This document shows positions 51,996-63,170 of a stretch of DNA of 64,000 nucleotides, one piece after another (the stretch's first letter is position 1; each line of letters opens with the position of its first letter). The position numbers and the translations under genes are program-made. This DNA comes from Agapanthus africanus. Lineage: Eukaryota; Streptophyta; Magnoliopsida; Asparagales; Amaryllidaceae. The notes under the pieces are model-generated. The model was not told where the DNA came from and did not search any database. It saw only the letters and a list, made by a program, of their open reading frames with translations. The stretch covers positions 322,076,361 to 322,140,360 of the forward strand of contig JASDDO010000006.1 of the NCBI GenBank assembly GCA_030015575.1, read 5' to 3'.

Positions 51996-52512
51996 CATAG
52001 ACCGGCGCTCAGCGCCAAGCGCACCACGTGTCCCTCACGTGTGCGCTACTTGGCAGAAGCGCACTGCGCTCTTTAACTGGCGCCAAGCGCACCACGTGCC
52101 CCTCACGTGTGCCCTAATAGAACATAAATTGTTCTACAAATAATGCCCTAAAGCTATGATGAATACTCAGCATTCAACAAAAGACAGAAATACTGTCAGG
52201 ATCCAAATCAATGCTCAACATTGTTGAAAGGGCCAAGCCCAAATAAATACTCAACAGCCCAAAATAAATGTTAAACATTTTAACTTGATTGGATTTAGCC
52301 CAAGATTGGCCACAAGTCCTTAATTCAGATTAACTGAGCCCATATGCTCACCAATCTTTTGATCTTAGTCTCAAATTGGACTACAGATCTCCCAACCAAA
52401 ATTGGTTCAAGGGTACATCCCTTCACTCCTCTGATATTTGTCGTTGTAATCCGTCAACGTCTTCAGAGAGGTGACGGGTCCCGACAACCATACATTTCAT
52501 AGACTATGACGT
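51996..52512 (+). repeat. Diverged LTR fragment after element B
   Basis: Follows the second half of LTR 1 in order: G-box pairs with five-base spacers (about 52025-52110), degraded TTTAA/GTTAAAC dyads, the TTAGCCCAAGATTGGCCA block, a 52-nt hairpin, then the first GGAC-type monomer, where it stops. Clearly more diverged than LTR 1 against LTR 2, so it comes from another subfamily and is not the missing third LTR of the tandem. Confidence 0.65.
52423..52474 (+). ncRNA. 52-nt conserved hairpin, copy B4
   Basis: TCACTCCTCTGA with TCAGAGAGGTGA, fully paired, loop TAATCCGT; the best stem of the eight copies. Confidence 0.65.
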
Positions 52513-52513
52513 C

Positions 52514-54301
52514 TTTTGTAACAACCTAGTTCATTTATACCATTTCCAGTTCCCGTATTTCCTTATTGGTGGTATTCTCTTGATTTATCGTGTTTGAGTG
52601 CGAATGGTATTTTACATTGCATTCGATCCGACCCGCTTGCTTGAACCTGTTTGATTCATAGTTATGAATTACCTTGACTTGTTACATAGACACGTGCATC
52701 TCATGTATACTGCATACTGGCATTTTACCTAGCATTGCATCTTTTACCATATAACATTTTAGGACATGTAATATAATTTAAAGTTGCATTTCATAGCCTG
52801 CATGATACCCCTAACCCCGTGGTAGCATCCACGCATCTTGTTCCCGTCCCGTTCAGTGAAACGGACGTGTTTGGATGGATACGCGCACGTACGTGCAACC
52901 GTTCTTGGGGGTATGCATTTTCGTCACCAGAGCATTCGTTTTGAATTTTGAAAGTCGCATATATTTTTCGTATTTTAAATCTGAATTTTTAGATCCGACC
53001 AAGGCGCGTTTTGAAATATTTCTATATCCCGCCAAAATTCAATTTATTTAAATTTTAAAATTTAATTCAAATATTTTTTTAACAGTTCCTAAATTTCAAT
53101 AACAAACTAAAAATCATTTTAAAATTTTTAAAAATCTATTCCTAACTAATACAGCTCTTTCCTCCTCTGTCAGTGGCCCCACGTATCTCTCTCTCTCTCT
53201 TTCTTTTTCTTTCTTTTCCTTTCTCTTTCTCTTTCTCTCTTTTTCTCTCAACCGCTGATCTCTTTCTCTCTCTCCATCTCATAATCTCTTCTCTCTTTCT
53301 CTCCCCCCGAATAACGCCAACTTTCTTTCTCCTCCCCTTTCTCTCTCCTCCCGCTCTCTTCCTATCCCTCTCATCTCGCGACCTCTCTCTCTCTCATCTC
53401 GCGGTTGCTATAGCAGTTAGGATACGGTCACCTCCCCTCGGATATCGTCACCCCTCCTTCATAATTCTTTTCTTTTCCTTCTCCTTCACTTTTAACCCCG
53501 AGCCTTCATCGCTTTAACCCATCACCGAGCTCTAAACCTCAAACCCTAACCCTAATCTCCATTTCCTCCTCAACCTCTCCTCCTCCTCGTCACCATTCCT
53601 TCTTCTCCTTCCTCCTTCTTTCCTCTCATTCTTCCTTTTCCCGAACCCTGCATCCCACAGCACCCACAAAACCCATCGTCACCGCCTTTCCTTCGCCGCC
53701 GATCATCCCTCGGCATCATCTTCTTCTTCCTCTTCTCTCATCTCTCCTCTCTCTTCTCCCTTCACAGATCCCTGCACATCCCTACACCAAGAAAAACCCA
53801 GTAACCCAAACCTTAACCGAAACCCTAACACCAAACCACCTCGCCGGAGCACCGTTCATCACCGTCGACATCTCCACCCCTCTCTGCAAACCCAGTAAGA
53901 ATCCCTCTCCTTCTCAATCTCTTCTCCTCTTCCCTTTCTTCTCTTTCTCTTTTTCTTTTCTTTAATTCTCTGTTTGCATAGATCGCTGGAGCCGGACGTG
54001 ACGTCGACGATCCCGACGACCTAGCGAACGTACCTGACTTGTGTGATCACCTTTGTGCGTTGTTTGGATTCGTTCCGTGTACCGTGTGTGCGTCACGACA
54101 TTTCGCCGGCGTGAGACGTTCCGTACACACCCATGTTCCCGTCAAAAAATTTCTGCGCAAAAGAGCCCAAGGTATCAAATGGCAGCGATACGCTTAAGAA
54201 AATCCAAACCAGTATTTTCCGGGCTATATTTTGACAAATTCTCGAATGAGAAATAGCTAAATTCTGATGTCATCGAAAGCGTCTCGAAAAATCCTTCGAT
54301 T
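52514..54301 (+). mobile_element. LTR-like block starting TGTAACAACC (possibly Del/Tekay, partial)
   Basis: Starts with a TGTAAC terminus like the block at 1292. Includes a CT-rich stretch (53190-53400), then GC-rich leader-like sequence, and CACGTG-free AT-rich ends. The only sizeable ORF (53173-53517) is a CT-repeat translation. No PBS or coding domain. The right boundary is set only by the start of the C LTR. It could alternatively contain a host promoter and leader, for which I see no following exon. Confidence 0.4.
53191..53400. repeat. CT-rich (TCTCTCTTT) tract
   Basis: Low-complexity pyrimidine tract, typical of plant leaders and LTRs. Confidence 0.8.
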
Positions 54302-54352
54302 TGATATATTATGGGCCTCATAATTCATCCGGGATCAAAAGTTATGAGGCAT

Positions 54353-54877
54353 CACGTGTCCACACGTGATGGACCTTTAAGAACCCGCTAGAGGAATTAA
54401 AAGATATAATAAAAACTCAGAAAAGACCCCAATGGGCCATCACGTGCTCACACGTGACCATGGGTCACGTGCAGACACGTGATGGGCTCTTATGGCCTCT
54501 AAAATAATGAATAGAATTAAATTCTAATCAACAGGAGTCACGTGCCCACACGTGATAAGCCTTTGAACCCCCTGAAAAAGAATTAAGGCATGATAAAACA
54601 GTAAGGAAAGATCCCAATGGGGTATCACGTGTCTACACGTGACCCATGCCTAAGTTCTTCAATTAATAGAATCAAATGATCAAACAATGAGGTCGCGTGC
54701 CAACACGTGATGGGCTTTTTTTAAACACACTGAGAATTAAAAGTGTAATAAAATAATAGAGGAAAACCCGCAATGGGGCACCACGTGCTGACACGTGATA
54801 ATTCCTGAGTACTTTAAAAGCAACAGAATTAAATTCTGACTAAAAGCTTAAACAGTGGGGTCACGTGCTCACACGTG
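54353..54877. promoter_or_regulatory. G-box array 1 of the C LTR
   Basis: Eight pairs, spacer always four bases (TCCA, CTCA, CAGA, CCCA, TCTA, CCAA with one core changed to CGCGTG, CTGA, CTCA), although surrounding sequence is different from LTR 1. Confidence 0.8.
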
Positions 54878-55224
54878 ATAGGCATCTAAACCTTATGAAA
54901 TAATAGAATTAAATTCTAATTAAGAGAAATAAAGAAAACCTAATATTTTCCTAAATCTTTGCAAACAAAAAAGATTGTGCTCTGTAAAGTGGAGTACCGT
55001 CGGATTAAAAATCCAACGGTGATTAAAAATCACCAATTTATAGAAAGATTCTATACAAGGAAAGATTTCCCTGAAATTTGAATAACAGATAAAAGATCTT
55101 TTGGATTAAAAATCCAATGGTGAATAAAATTCACTGAGTGATCTAAAAGATCATGTTGGTTACAAAATCAATTAAAATATTTCAATGAAAGATTCACTAA
55201 ACAATTTGATTCTTTTCCTTTTCC

Positions 55225-55232
55225 TATAAATA
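55225..55232 (+). promoter_or_regulatory. TATA box of the C LTR
   Basis: TATAAATA in TTCCTATAAATAGGAG, 923 bp into the LTR. Confidence 0.75.
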
Positions 55233-55309
55233 GGAGCCAAGAAGAGGAGAAAGGGGGAGAATTTTGGGATCTTGAAATTTTCTAATAGAAAATAGCAGAG
55301 AGAAAAGAA

Positions 55310-55760
55310 AGGAGAATTTAATTCTCAAAATTTAAGAGTTTAACTCTTCTGCAAAAGAACTTAGTTCTTCCTCTAGTTGAAGATCTGCAAAAGCACATCT
55401 CCCCATAGGTTGAGAATTTAATTCTCATCGGGTTGAGATCCTGCCATGCAGATCCAAAACTTAGAGGGGGGAATTGAGTTTAGAGAATTTAATTCTCTAA
55501 AAACAAAACTAGGGTTTAACCCTATATGAGAATTCAATTCTCCTAAAATTACAGGAATTTAATTCCTTCAAGATGGACATAACTATGGTTTAACCCTATA
55601 TGAGAATTTAATTCTCCCAAAATTCATAGGAATTTAATTCCTCCAAAACAGAACTAGGGTTTAACCCTATATAAGAATTTAATTCTTTCACAATAGGAAT
55701 TTAATTCCTCCAAAATCATAATTAGGGTTTAACCCTACAGAGAATTTAATTCTTTAAAAA
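55310..55760. repeat. TTTAA-cored dyad array of the C LTR
   Basis: GAGAATTTAATTCTC, AGAGTTTAACTCT, AGGAATTTAATTCCT and AGGGTTTAACCCT recur, more regularly alternated than in LTR 1. Confidence 0.75.
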
Positions 55761-55804
55761 ATAAAGAGACTTAAAAGATCTCCATGCATGCAAAGAACCA
55801 AGGT

Positions 55805-56115
55805 CACGTGTCCCCACGTGACCCTTAAAAAGATCCCTGAAGAAAAGAAGCTTTGAGGCAATGCCTCACGTGCTCCCACGTGACTCCCAAAACGCAGAAA
55901 GAAAAAGCAAAGGAAATGAAGGCTTTGGACGCTCTCACGTGTTACTATGTGACCCCTTGGCAAATGCTTTAACAGTCAGCGCATAAATCCCCATCACGTG
56001 TCAACACGTGATGCTCAAAATAAAAATAATAAAAAAAGTGTTCAACACTTAATTGCAGAACGAAGTAAAGGAGATCTTGCCCCACCTTTGGGCGCCCTCA
56101 CGCGTCCTCACGTGA
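55805..56115. promoter_or_regulatory. G-box array 2 of the C LTR
   Basis: CACGTG pairs at 55805, about 55866, 55935 (one core mutated) and 55994, spacers TCCC, CTCC, TTAC, TCAA, plus a lone core near 56109. Confidence 0.7.
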
Positions 56116-56539
56116 CCCCTTTTTCTTTAGTGTTTAACACTAATTTGAGAGTTTATCTCCAATGTTCAATACTGTGGTTCTCTAGTATTTAACACTACTT
56201 TTAGCCAAATTGGCTAATTTTCTAGAGGCAAAGCCTCCCATTCAAAGTTGAGTAAAAACCAGAACTATAATGTCTATTGCTTAATCAAAGATAAAAATAT
56301 TACCAAAGCCCTCAAACTCTTGTTTAGCATTGCTAAATAATGTGGGCTGAAACCAGACAAATGTCTAATGGGCCAACAAAGAGCCAATATTTTGAATCTA
56401 ATTGGACTTAGCCCAAGATGGCCATAAGTCCTCAATTCAGACTTAACTGAGCCAATGTGCTCACAACATAATTAATTGATCTTAGTTCCAAATTGGACTA
56501 CAGATCACTTAATCCATATTGGTTCAAGGGTAGATCTCT

Positions 56540-56591
56540 TCGCTTCTCTGATATATGTCGTTGTAATCCTTCAACGTCTTCAGAGAGATGA
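56540..56591 (+). ncRNA. 52-nt conserved hairpin, copy C1
   Basis: TTCGCTTCTCTGA with TCAGAGAGATGA, inner CGTTG/CAACG, loop TAATCCTT; the flank CGGGTCC is retained. Confidence 0.6.
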
Positions 56592-56614
56592 CGGGTCCAG
56601 ACAGCCAGCAAATC

Positions 56615-56870
56615 TCATGGACTATGATGTTCTTAACCTCGGACTGTGGGGTCCTTAAACTCATGGACTATGTTGTTCTTAACCTCGGACTGTGGGGTCT
56701 CTTTAAACCCACGGACTATGATGTCCTTAACCTCGGACTGTGGGGTCCCTTTAAACCCACGGACCACTATGTCCTTAAACTGGTATTGGACCACTATGTC
56801 CCTAAACTGGTATTGGACCACCATGTCCTTAAACTGGTAATCGACCGCAATGTCCCTAAACTAAACATTA
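56615..56870. repeat. GGAC...GTCC monomers of the C LTR
   Basis: About nine 24-30 bp monomers (GGACTGTGGGGTCC, GGACTATGATGTCC, GGACCACTATGTCC), less regular than in LTR 1. Confidence 0.7.
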
Positions 56871-57420
56871 GAGTACAAATGCTCTTTTGTTGGATCTAAA
56901 CGATCCCGTTAAGTTGATCTTAGTCTAGAAATTATACTAACGTATCCTTAACAAACGTTTAAGTTGATCTTAGTCCCAAATGAGGCTAACGTATCCTTAA
57001 ACTCAACCCCCAAAAACCCAAATCTAAGAAAATACGGATTTGGACTAATCCACGTCCTACGGGCGACAAAATAAATTAGTCTCCGTATACAATCCACGGG
57101 CAACCAAAAAAAAAAACAAACACCCACGACACGAAGTGACCATCTGAAGAAGGAGAAAGTTGTTACCGCGATGCGGTAGCGTAATTAACTGCAGGGGCTT
57201 GCGCCTGCAGGGAAGAGCGTCCCCACAATCAAAACCCCCTCAAACGTGGGGGAATCTGACGAAGTCTGCTACCTCGGCCGCATCCGTTTAAACCTTCGAT
57301 ACATGGTGCCATAAATCAACTTGGCATTTTCGGAGAGGTGGACGGATAGCACCAATTAGCATCTGCCCCCGAATTCAGGCAAGACGCCAGTCTTCCCGGT
57401 TTCCGGCGGTAAACAGATTC

Positions 57421-57439
57421 TGGCACGCCCGGTGGGATC
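57421..57439 (+). other. Primer binding site of element C
   Basis: TGGCACGCCCGGTGGGATC, identical to A over the first 17 bases. Confidence 0.7.
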
Positions 57440-57564
57440 TTTTCCTCTTTCCACTCCACACTTTATGTGTCGTGTTCGTGAATGAATCGCGGTTTGTTAT
57501 GGTTGCCTATGGATTCGAGATACTAAGATTTGGTATCTTGCTCCGTGTAGACAACAGAAGATCA

Positions 57565-60500
57565 ATGGCTTCAAACTGCACTAATTGCAACAACTCCCAC
57601 TCCGTCCTCTCCGGAGGAGTGACCTATGGGCCTCAAGCGGCCTCCCTTTTCAAGATGCCAGTGGAGCAAGTAACTCAGGCAACTACTGGGCTGTTCTTTG
57701 GGACCATGATCCCACCTATGAGCTTCAATGCCCCGATGCTGTCGCAAGAAGCCCAAAAGAAGTCGGTCTTTGATCGACTCACCACTACCGCGGCCCCTCT
57801 CAACGGGTCGTCCAAACCAAGCGCCTCAGTTTTCAGCAGACTGGGCCAAAGCTACAACGGGCTCGTGAAGAAGCCCGCAATACCAGAAGGAGTTATCCCG
57901 AAGAGGATAGCCATTCCTGCTCCCGAAGTCGTCAAAGCGGCTTCTCCTGCTAAGGGGTCAGTCTTCACAAGACTGGCCGTTACAACTCCCCATCCAAGCG
58001 AAGTCGCTAAGGCTGCTTCCCCCGCTCGAAATTCTGCCTTCGACAGGCCGGCCATCCCCTCTCAACGGACGTCAGTCTCCAAGAGGCTCGCACCGGAAGT
58101 AACCCTTCACCAAGATAGGGGGCATGATAAAGCCACCCCCATAGCTGAGCTAGTACCGTCGGCTCGACATGCTCGACGTCGCCACTGGCGCCGAGTAAGG
58201 AAGGCTGGGGGCAATCCCCCTTCTGGATTGACTCCGCCAGCTCCAATGGTGGAAGTCGACGCTGCTGTTCCAACTGGGAACAGGTTTGGACTACTTAACA
58301 GGGTGCGCAGGAATTCGCCGACTGCTGTGCTAAAAAGATCTCCTCCACCTATGGAGAATGTTACAAAGGTGAAGCTAGAGCATCCCCCTCAGCAGCTGTC
58401 CTCTAAAATTTACAAGGTCTGGCGTCAAGTCCAAGACTCGGTGATTGATCAAGACTACTCTCGCCGATAGAAGAAGATAAAGGTTCGGCAAGAGAAGGGC
58501 CACTCTGTCGTATCACAGAAGGGGTCGTCTACCTGGGTGCCCACTGCAACGGCCCCCTCAACTTCACCAGTCCACAAAAAGAGAAGGCCGGAGAAGATCC
58601 TTGCGTCTGCGACGAATCGCAAGACCACTGAACCCAAATGCCCCAAGGCTGGGGGCATGGTGGTGCATACCATCTATATGGCATCCGGAAAAGAGGATAG
58701 CCGTATCTCCACAGGTCATCGACCACTTACGCGATCAATGACTAAAGTTCAGGAGCAGCAACAACAAAAACTCCAAGAGATGTTAACAGCAATGGCCGCA
58801 TTCACGGGAGCGAAAGCAAGCCCGGAGACATCCTCGGAACAGCGCCGTGAGCAAGAAACTGATGCCGAATTCCTTCGGAGAATGCTTGAGAAGAAGGACA
58901 AAGAGGCCGCGGAACAAGCGGCCAATATAAAACAAATGGCACTTCTCTTCCAAGACATGGTCGGGATGATGTTACAGCCGGAACCTCCAGCTGAAGACCC
59001 CCCGATCATTATTGAAGACGACAGAGGGGAGACATCGAACTCTCATCCGACTCTTTCAGCAGCCAAGGAGGAAACCATCTCAAAAACCACGCTTGATGAT
59101 TATATTGCTCAGCAAATACGAGCTCACCAGGCGAACGAGGCGGCCGGTCAGATTGTTAAGACTGGATGACCCTATCCGGGTTGGTATGACCAAATAAAGT
59201 ACTCACCCGGATACACAATCCCCAAATTCCATGTGTATAAGGGGACAGGCAATCCCCATCAACATGTCGCTCAGTTCAGGGCTCTTTGCGGCAATACTGG
59301 AGGTGATGATAAACTTCTAGTTCGCCAGTTCGTCGGTAGTTTAGCAGACACAGCTTTTGAATGGTACTCGGAGCTTCCCGACGACTCCATCAAAACGTTT
59401 ACAGAAATGGAGTTGCTATTCACTCAACGGTTCGCAAGCGCCAGCGAACGCACCCCGATCACGGCATTGATCAACGCTAGAATGAAGCCGGGAGAGACGT
59501 GGGTGCAATATGCAATCCGGTGGCGGAACCTATGGTCGAGATGCGAACAACGCATAGAAGAAGCTCCTGCCGTGGGCATGTTCATGGGAACTCTCGACCC
59601 TCAAGCGACCATCTTCCAATTCATGATGTTCTTCAAGCCGACCACCTTCCAGGCCTTGATTGAAAAGCTGGCCCAAATGGACCAGATGGGCCATAGGCCT
59701 TCCTCTTCAAAGACAGAGCCTTGGACTGAAAAGGACAAAGGGAAAGCAACTTTCGTTGCCAATACTCAACAGTGGCCGAGCAATTTAAAGCCGGTTGTTC
59801 TCCAAAACAATATGGTTCCACGCCCATCCCTTGAGGAGAGATTAGGACATCCCTACTTGTTTCCCCAAGATAAAACGAGGAGACTGTTCAAGCTGGCGGT
59901 GCGCAACGGACTCATCAATCTGCCAGATCCAAAACGTCCGTTGCAGCCAAACGACGTCAACGATCCCAATTACTGCCCCTACCACCGAGTATTGAGCCAT
60001 CCGATCGAGGACTGCTACGTCTTCAAAAACTAGGTTGAAGACCAATACCAACAAGGCAAGTTCGAGTTATCGGAAAATTGGAAGGTGAAACCGCCACAAC
60101 CTCATGCTCCTAAAAAGGTGGACACGCCGGGGGCATCGTGCTCGTTCATAAGGGAAGCCCCATGGGAGGACGTTCTTTCAGCCAAGACGAAAAGAATATT
60201 GAAAGATCTCCAAACATGCCCGGCGATCAGGTGGAAAAATCCACTGGAACCTGAGATCATCGAGGGAATACTAAAACCGCGCCCAACTCCAAAGATCGGT
60301 GGTGATAGCCAAAGCACACACACCCAGCCATCGAAATCTTTGATAAAGAAGAAGAAATCCAAGAAGCCCGTGAAGCCTGGTGACGAACGCACGGACCTGC
60401 AAAGGCAGATTGACGCGTTGGAAGAATACAATAAAAAAGCGCGGACTCTAATCATACTCCAAGAATTTCTCAGCCACGTCCTTGAGGATGGAGATGATGA

Positions 60501-61719
60501 CAATGGAGAAGACTCGTCGGATGAATCTGAAGATTATGTGGCAAGCTGCCATGTGATCTCTCACTCGTCAATAAATGACGAAGAAGCTCCTTACACAGAG
60601 AAGCTGGGGACAGATCCTGAGCTAGAACTTCTAGGACCATCAGACGAAATGATTGATGCATTCCTGAACGATGCCCGTCTTAAAAGCAAAGCTGATCGAG
60701 AGCACGAGATGGCCATATGCGAGAAAGCCAAACGCCGGCGACTAGATGAAAGGGTCGAAACACTCCCACCGGATCAAAATACATCCGCCGCAAATAAAAG
60801 CAGGTTCAAGATGAGGAAAAGATTCGCCAAAGCCATATCGATGGGAATGAAGCCGCCACCCTCTGAAGGAAACACTCATAATGAAGCGGATGTACATCCT
60901 AGCTACTGCTTATATCATCGAAAGATTGCGCACCCAACCGAAGAGTGTAATGCCCTTAAAAACTGGTGGTAGGGATACGTTGCTCACCGGCAGCGCGGTC
61001 AGCGATTGAAGCGCAAAGCTCGTCGGAAACAGAGAAGCACGACAAATGAGCATATGAAAACTGCCGGCAACGGTCACATGGTTGACGAAAGTAGATCGCA
61101 AGCACTCACCTTCGGGAGAAATTCTGAAGAAGAAATGACTCTCAGCCCTCTCTTCAAAGAATCCACCTCAGGAAAAGAGGAAGAAAAGAAGAGCTGCGAG
61201 AACGTTCAGCTGCGCAATCGCACGCTACCCGAAAAGAATCTCGGACCCGCAAACAAGGGATCGAACAAAAGGGATAAGGGGAATGGAAAAGCGACCTTCG
61301 TCGCCAACGCTCAATAACAGCCGAGTAACCCGAGACCGTTTGGTCGTCAAAACAACAAGCCGCGATACCTTAATGAGAAGTTGAAACGTCCTTACTCGTT
61401 TCCCAAAGATAAAACAAAGAGATTGTTCGTGCTAGCGGTGCGCAGCGGGCTCATCACTCTGCCAGATCCAAAATGTCCGTTGCAGCCAGGTGAAGTTAAC
61501 AATCCTAACTATTGTCCCTACCACAGAGTAATGGGTCACCCACTCGAAAATTGCTATGTTTTCAAAGGCTGGATTGAGGATGAATACCAACAGGGCAAAT
61601 TTGCGTTGTCTGACAACTGGAAGGTGAGCCCGCCACGACCACATGATCCGAAAAAGATGGACATGCCGGGGGCATCATGCTCGTTCATAGAGAAAGCCCT
61701 ATGGACCACTATGTCCTAA
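57565..61719 (+). pseudogene. gag: Gag of element C with duplicated knuckle module, five stops
   Basis: ATG at 57565 (MASNCTNCNN). SVFDRL-type repeats, capsid (about 59220-59690), knuckle module 1 with CPYHRVLSHPIEDC, then CLYHRKIAHPTEEC, then a second copy of module 1 including its upstream ATFVANAQ linker (61285-61690), with CPYHRVMGHPLENC. One frame throughout, no frameshift; stops at 58468, 59167, 60031, 60970 and 61315. All five fit C-to-T or G-to-A changes. After LWTTM the frame enters repeat sequence at the deletion junction and ends. Confidence 0.8.
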
Positions 61720-62053
61720 AACTGGTTGATGACCGAAACGTCGTTAAACTACTACCAACCCGCGGCATCTTCGGGCTAACGTGGTAAAAAAAAAGGTACG
61801 TCCATAAGCAAGTTGGGCACGGATGAAAACCCGAAATGGCTCCATGGGTAAAAACAGCAGGGCTACCGGCGAGTTTTGTGAAAACCCGAAAGGTCGCAAT
61901 CTCGTTAGAATAAAAAAAGAGAAAAAAGAAAATGGTATGTAGATAAGCAAAATGGGCATGGATGAAAACCCGAGAGGGCTCCGTGAGTAAAAACAGCAGG
62001 GCTACCGACGAGTGTTTGTGAAAACCCGAAATGGCGCAACCTCGTTAAAAGAC
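61695..62053 (+). repeat. 3' region of C after the pol deletion
   Basis: Begins with GGACCACTATGTCC and GACCGAAACGTCG monomers, then two copies of the AAACCCGAAAGGGCTCC-type block, as after the pol of A. Confidence 0.7.
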
Positions 62054-62226
62054 ACTTGCAAGGTCCTCTCGACCCTGTAAGGAGAAAATACCCGCGTGAG
62101 ATCCTTACGACTCATAAGGGAGCAACACACTTAGGAATCCTCACGATTCCTAAGGAGAAAACACACTTACGAGATCCTCACGACTCGTAAGGAGAATTCC
62201 CCTTTGAGACCCTCACGGCTCATAGG
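62054..62226 (+). repeat. Hairpin array 1 of C
   Basis: TTGCAAGGTCCTCTCGACCC, CTTAGGAATCCTCACGATTC, TTACGAGATCCTCACGACTC and others. Arms differ from A while pairing is mostly kept. Confidence 0.7.
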
Positions 62227-62401
62227 ATTCAAAAGTCTTAAGCTATAGGGATCTGAACCTGTTCTTAAGCCATCACAACCTCCAATACTGCCCTACAAGC
62301 GGTTTAATATTGACCATTGTATACAATCCACGGGCACAAATAAACATTTCCCTAACAGAGTCCCAACAGCGACTAGAGGTATGCTCACACGGTGAACAAA
62401 C

Positions 62402-62573
62402 ACTTGTAGGTCCTCTCGACTTGCAAGGAGAAAACACTCTTGTAAGATCCTTACGACTTATAAGAGAACACACACTTAAGAATCCTCACGATTCCTAAGG
62501 AGAAAACGCACCTACGAGATCCTCATGACTTGTAGGGAGAAACACCTTTATGAGACCCTTACGGCTCATGAAG
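62402..62573 (+). repeat. Hairpin array 2 of C
   Basis: TTGTAGGTCCTCTCGACTTG, CTTGTAAGATCCTTACGACT, CTTAAGAATCCTCACGATTC, TATGAGACCCTTACGGCTCA. Confidence 0.7.
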
Positions 62574-62799
62574 TCAAAAGCCTTAGTCGACGGGATCCTA
62601 ACCCTGTTTGCTAAGCCACCTTTGTTCGACATCGACAGAGGCAAATGATAATTCTCTCCTGGAAATATCCCAGTTGTAGCGATGCTGATGCCTAAATCGG
62701 TATCAAATTCCAAGTCCTTTCATGGCAAATGATGATTCGCTCCTGGCAATATTCCAGTCGCAGCGATGCTGATGCTAAGATTGGCATCAGATCCCAAAT

Positions 62800-62980
62800 C
62801 CCAAACTCGCAATAAAAAGCAGCGAGTAAAAAAAAATAGCCGAAATGATTGGGCAACTCGTAATAAAAAGCAGCGAGCGAAAATAAAAAATAGCCGAAAT
62901 GATTGGGCACCGCGAAAAATAGCCGAAATGATTGGGCAATCGCGACTTTCGCGATATAAAAGCTGAAATGATAGAGGATC
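62800..62980 (+). repeat. ATAGCCGAAATGATTGGGCA repeats of C
   Basis: Four units with ACTCGCAATAAAAAGCAGCG and TCGCGACTTTCGCGA stems, as in A and B. Confidence 0.65.
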
Positions 62981-63170
62981 GCGGAATGAAATAAAAAAAA
63001 AAAGAAATAAAAAATGAAATGAAATGAAACCTTTTGCCCTACTGGTGAGATCACATCGATCCATGTATACAATCCAGGGGCACAAACAAAGAAGGAACCA
63101 TATCTTCCCACCAGGCTCCATCAGAAGAAGAGCCAAATCTCGACGGCCACATCTACAGCCTGAAGACCCA

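Larger units (their letters stand above)
54302..57415 (+). repeat. LTR of element C
   Basis: Ends GGTAAACA six bases before the PBS. The start is placed at TGATATATT because the first G-box follows 50 bp later, as in LTR 1, and a perfect GCCTCATAA...TTATGAGGC dyad lies just inside. Contains the same ordered modules: G-box pairs, TATA dyad, TTTAA dyads, second G-box group, GTGTTTAACAC dyads, hairpin, GGAC monomers. Only one 52-nt hairpin is present. Confidence 0.65.

Noticed and set aside
53173..53517. 114-aa Ser/Phe/Leu-rich ORF
   Set aside because: Low-complexity translation of a CT-rich tract.
53520..53560. Telomere-like CCCTAA units
   Set aside because: Only two or three imperfect units; not a telomeric array.
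52500..54300. Host gene promoter and 5' leader
   Set aside because: CT-rich leader-like sequence and a donor-like CAGTAAGA near 53890 are suggestive, but no coding exon follows and the block begins with an LTR-type TGTAAC terminus.
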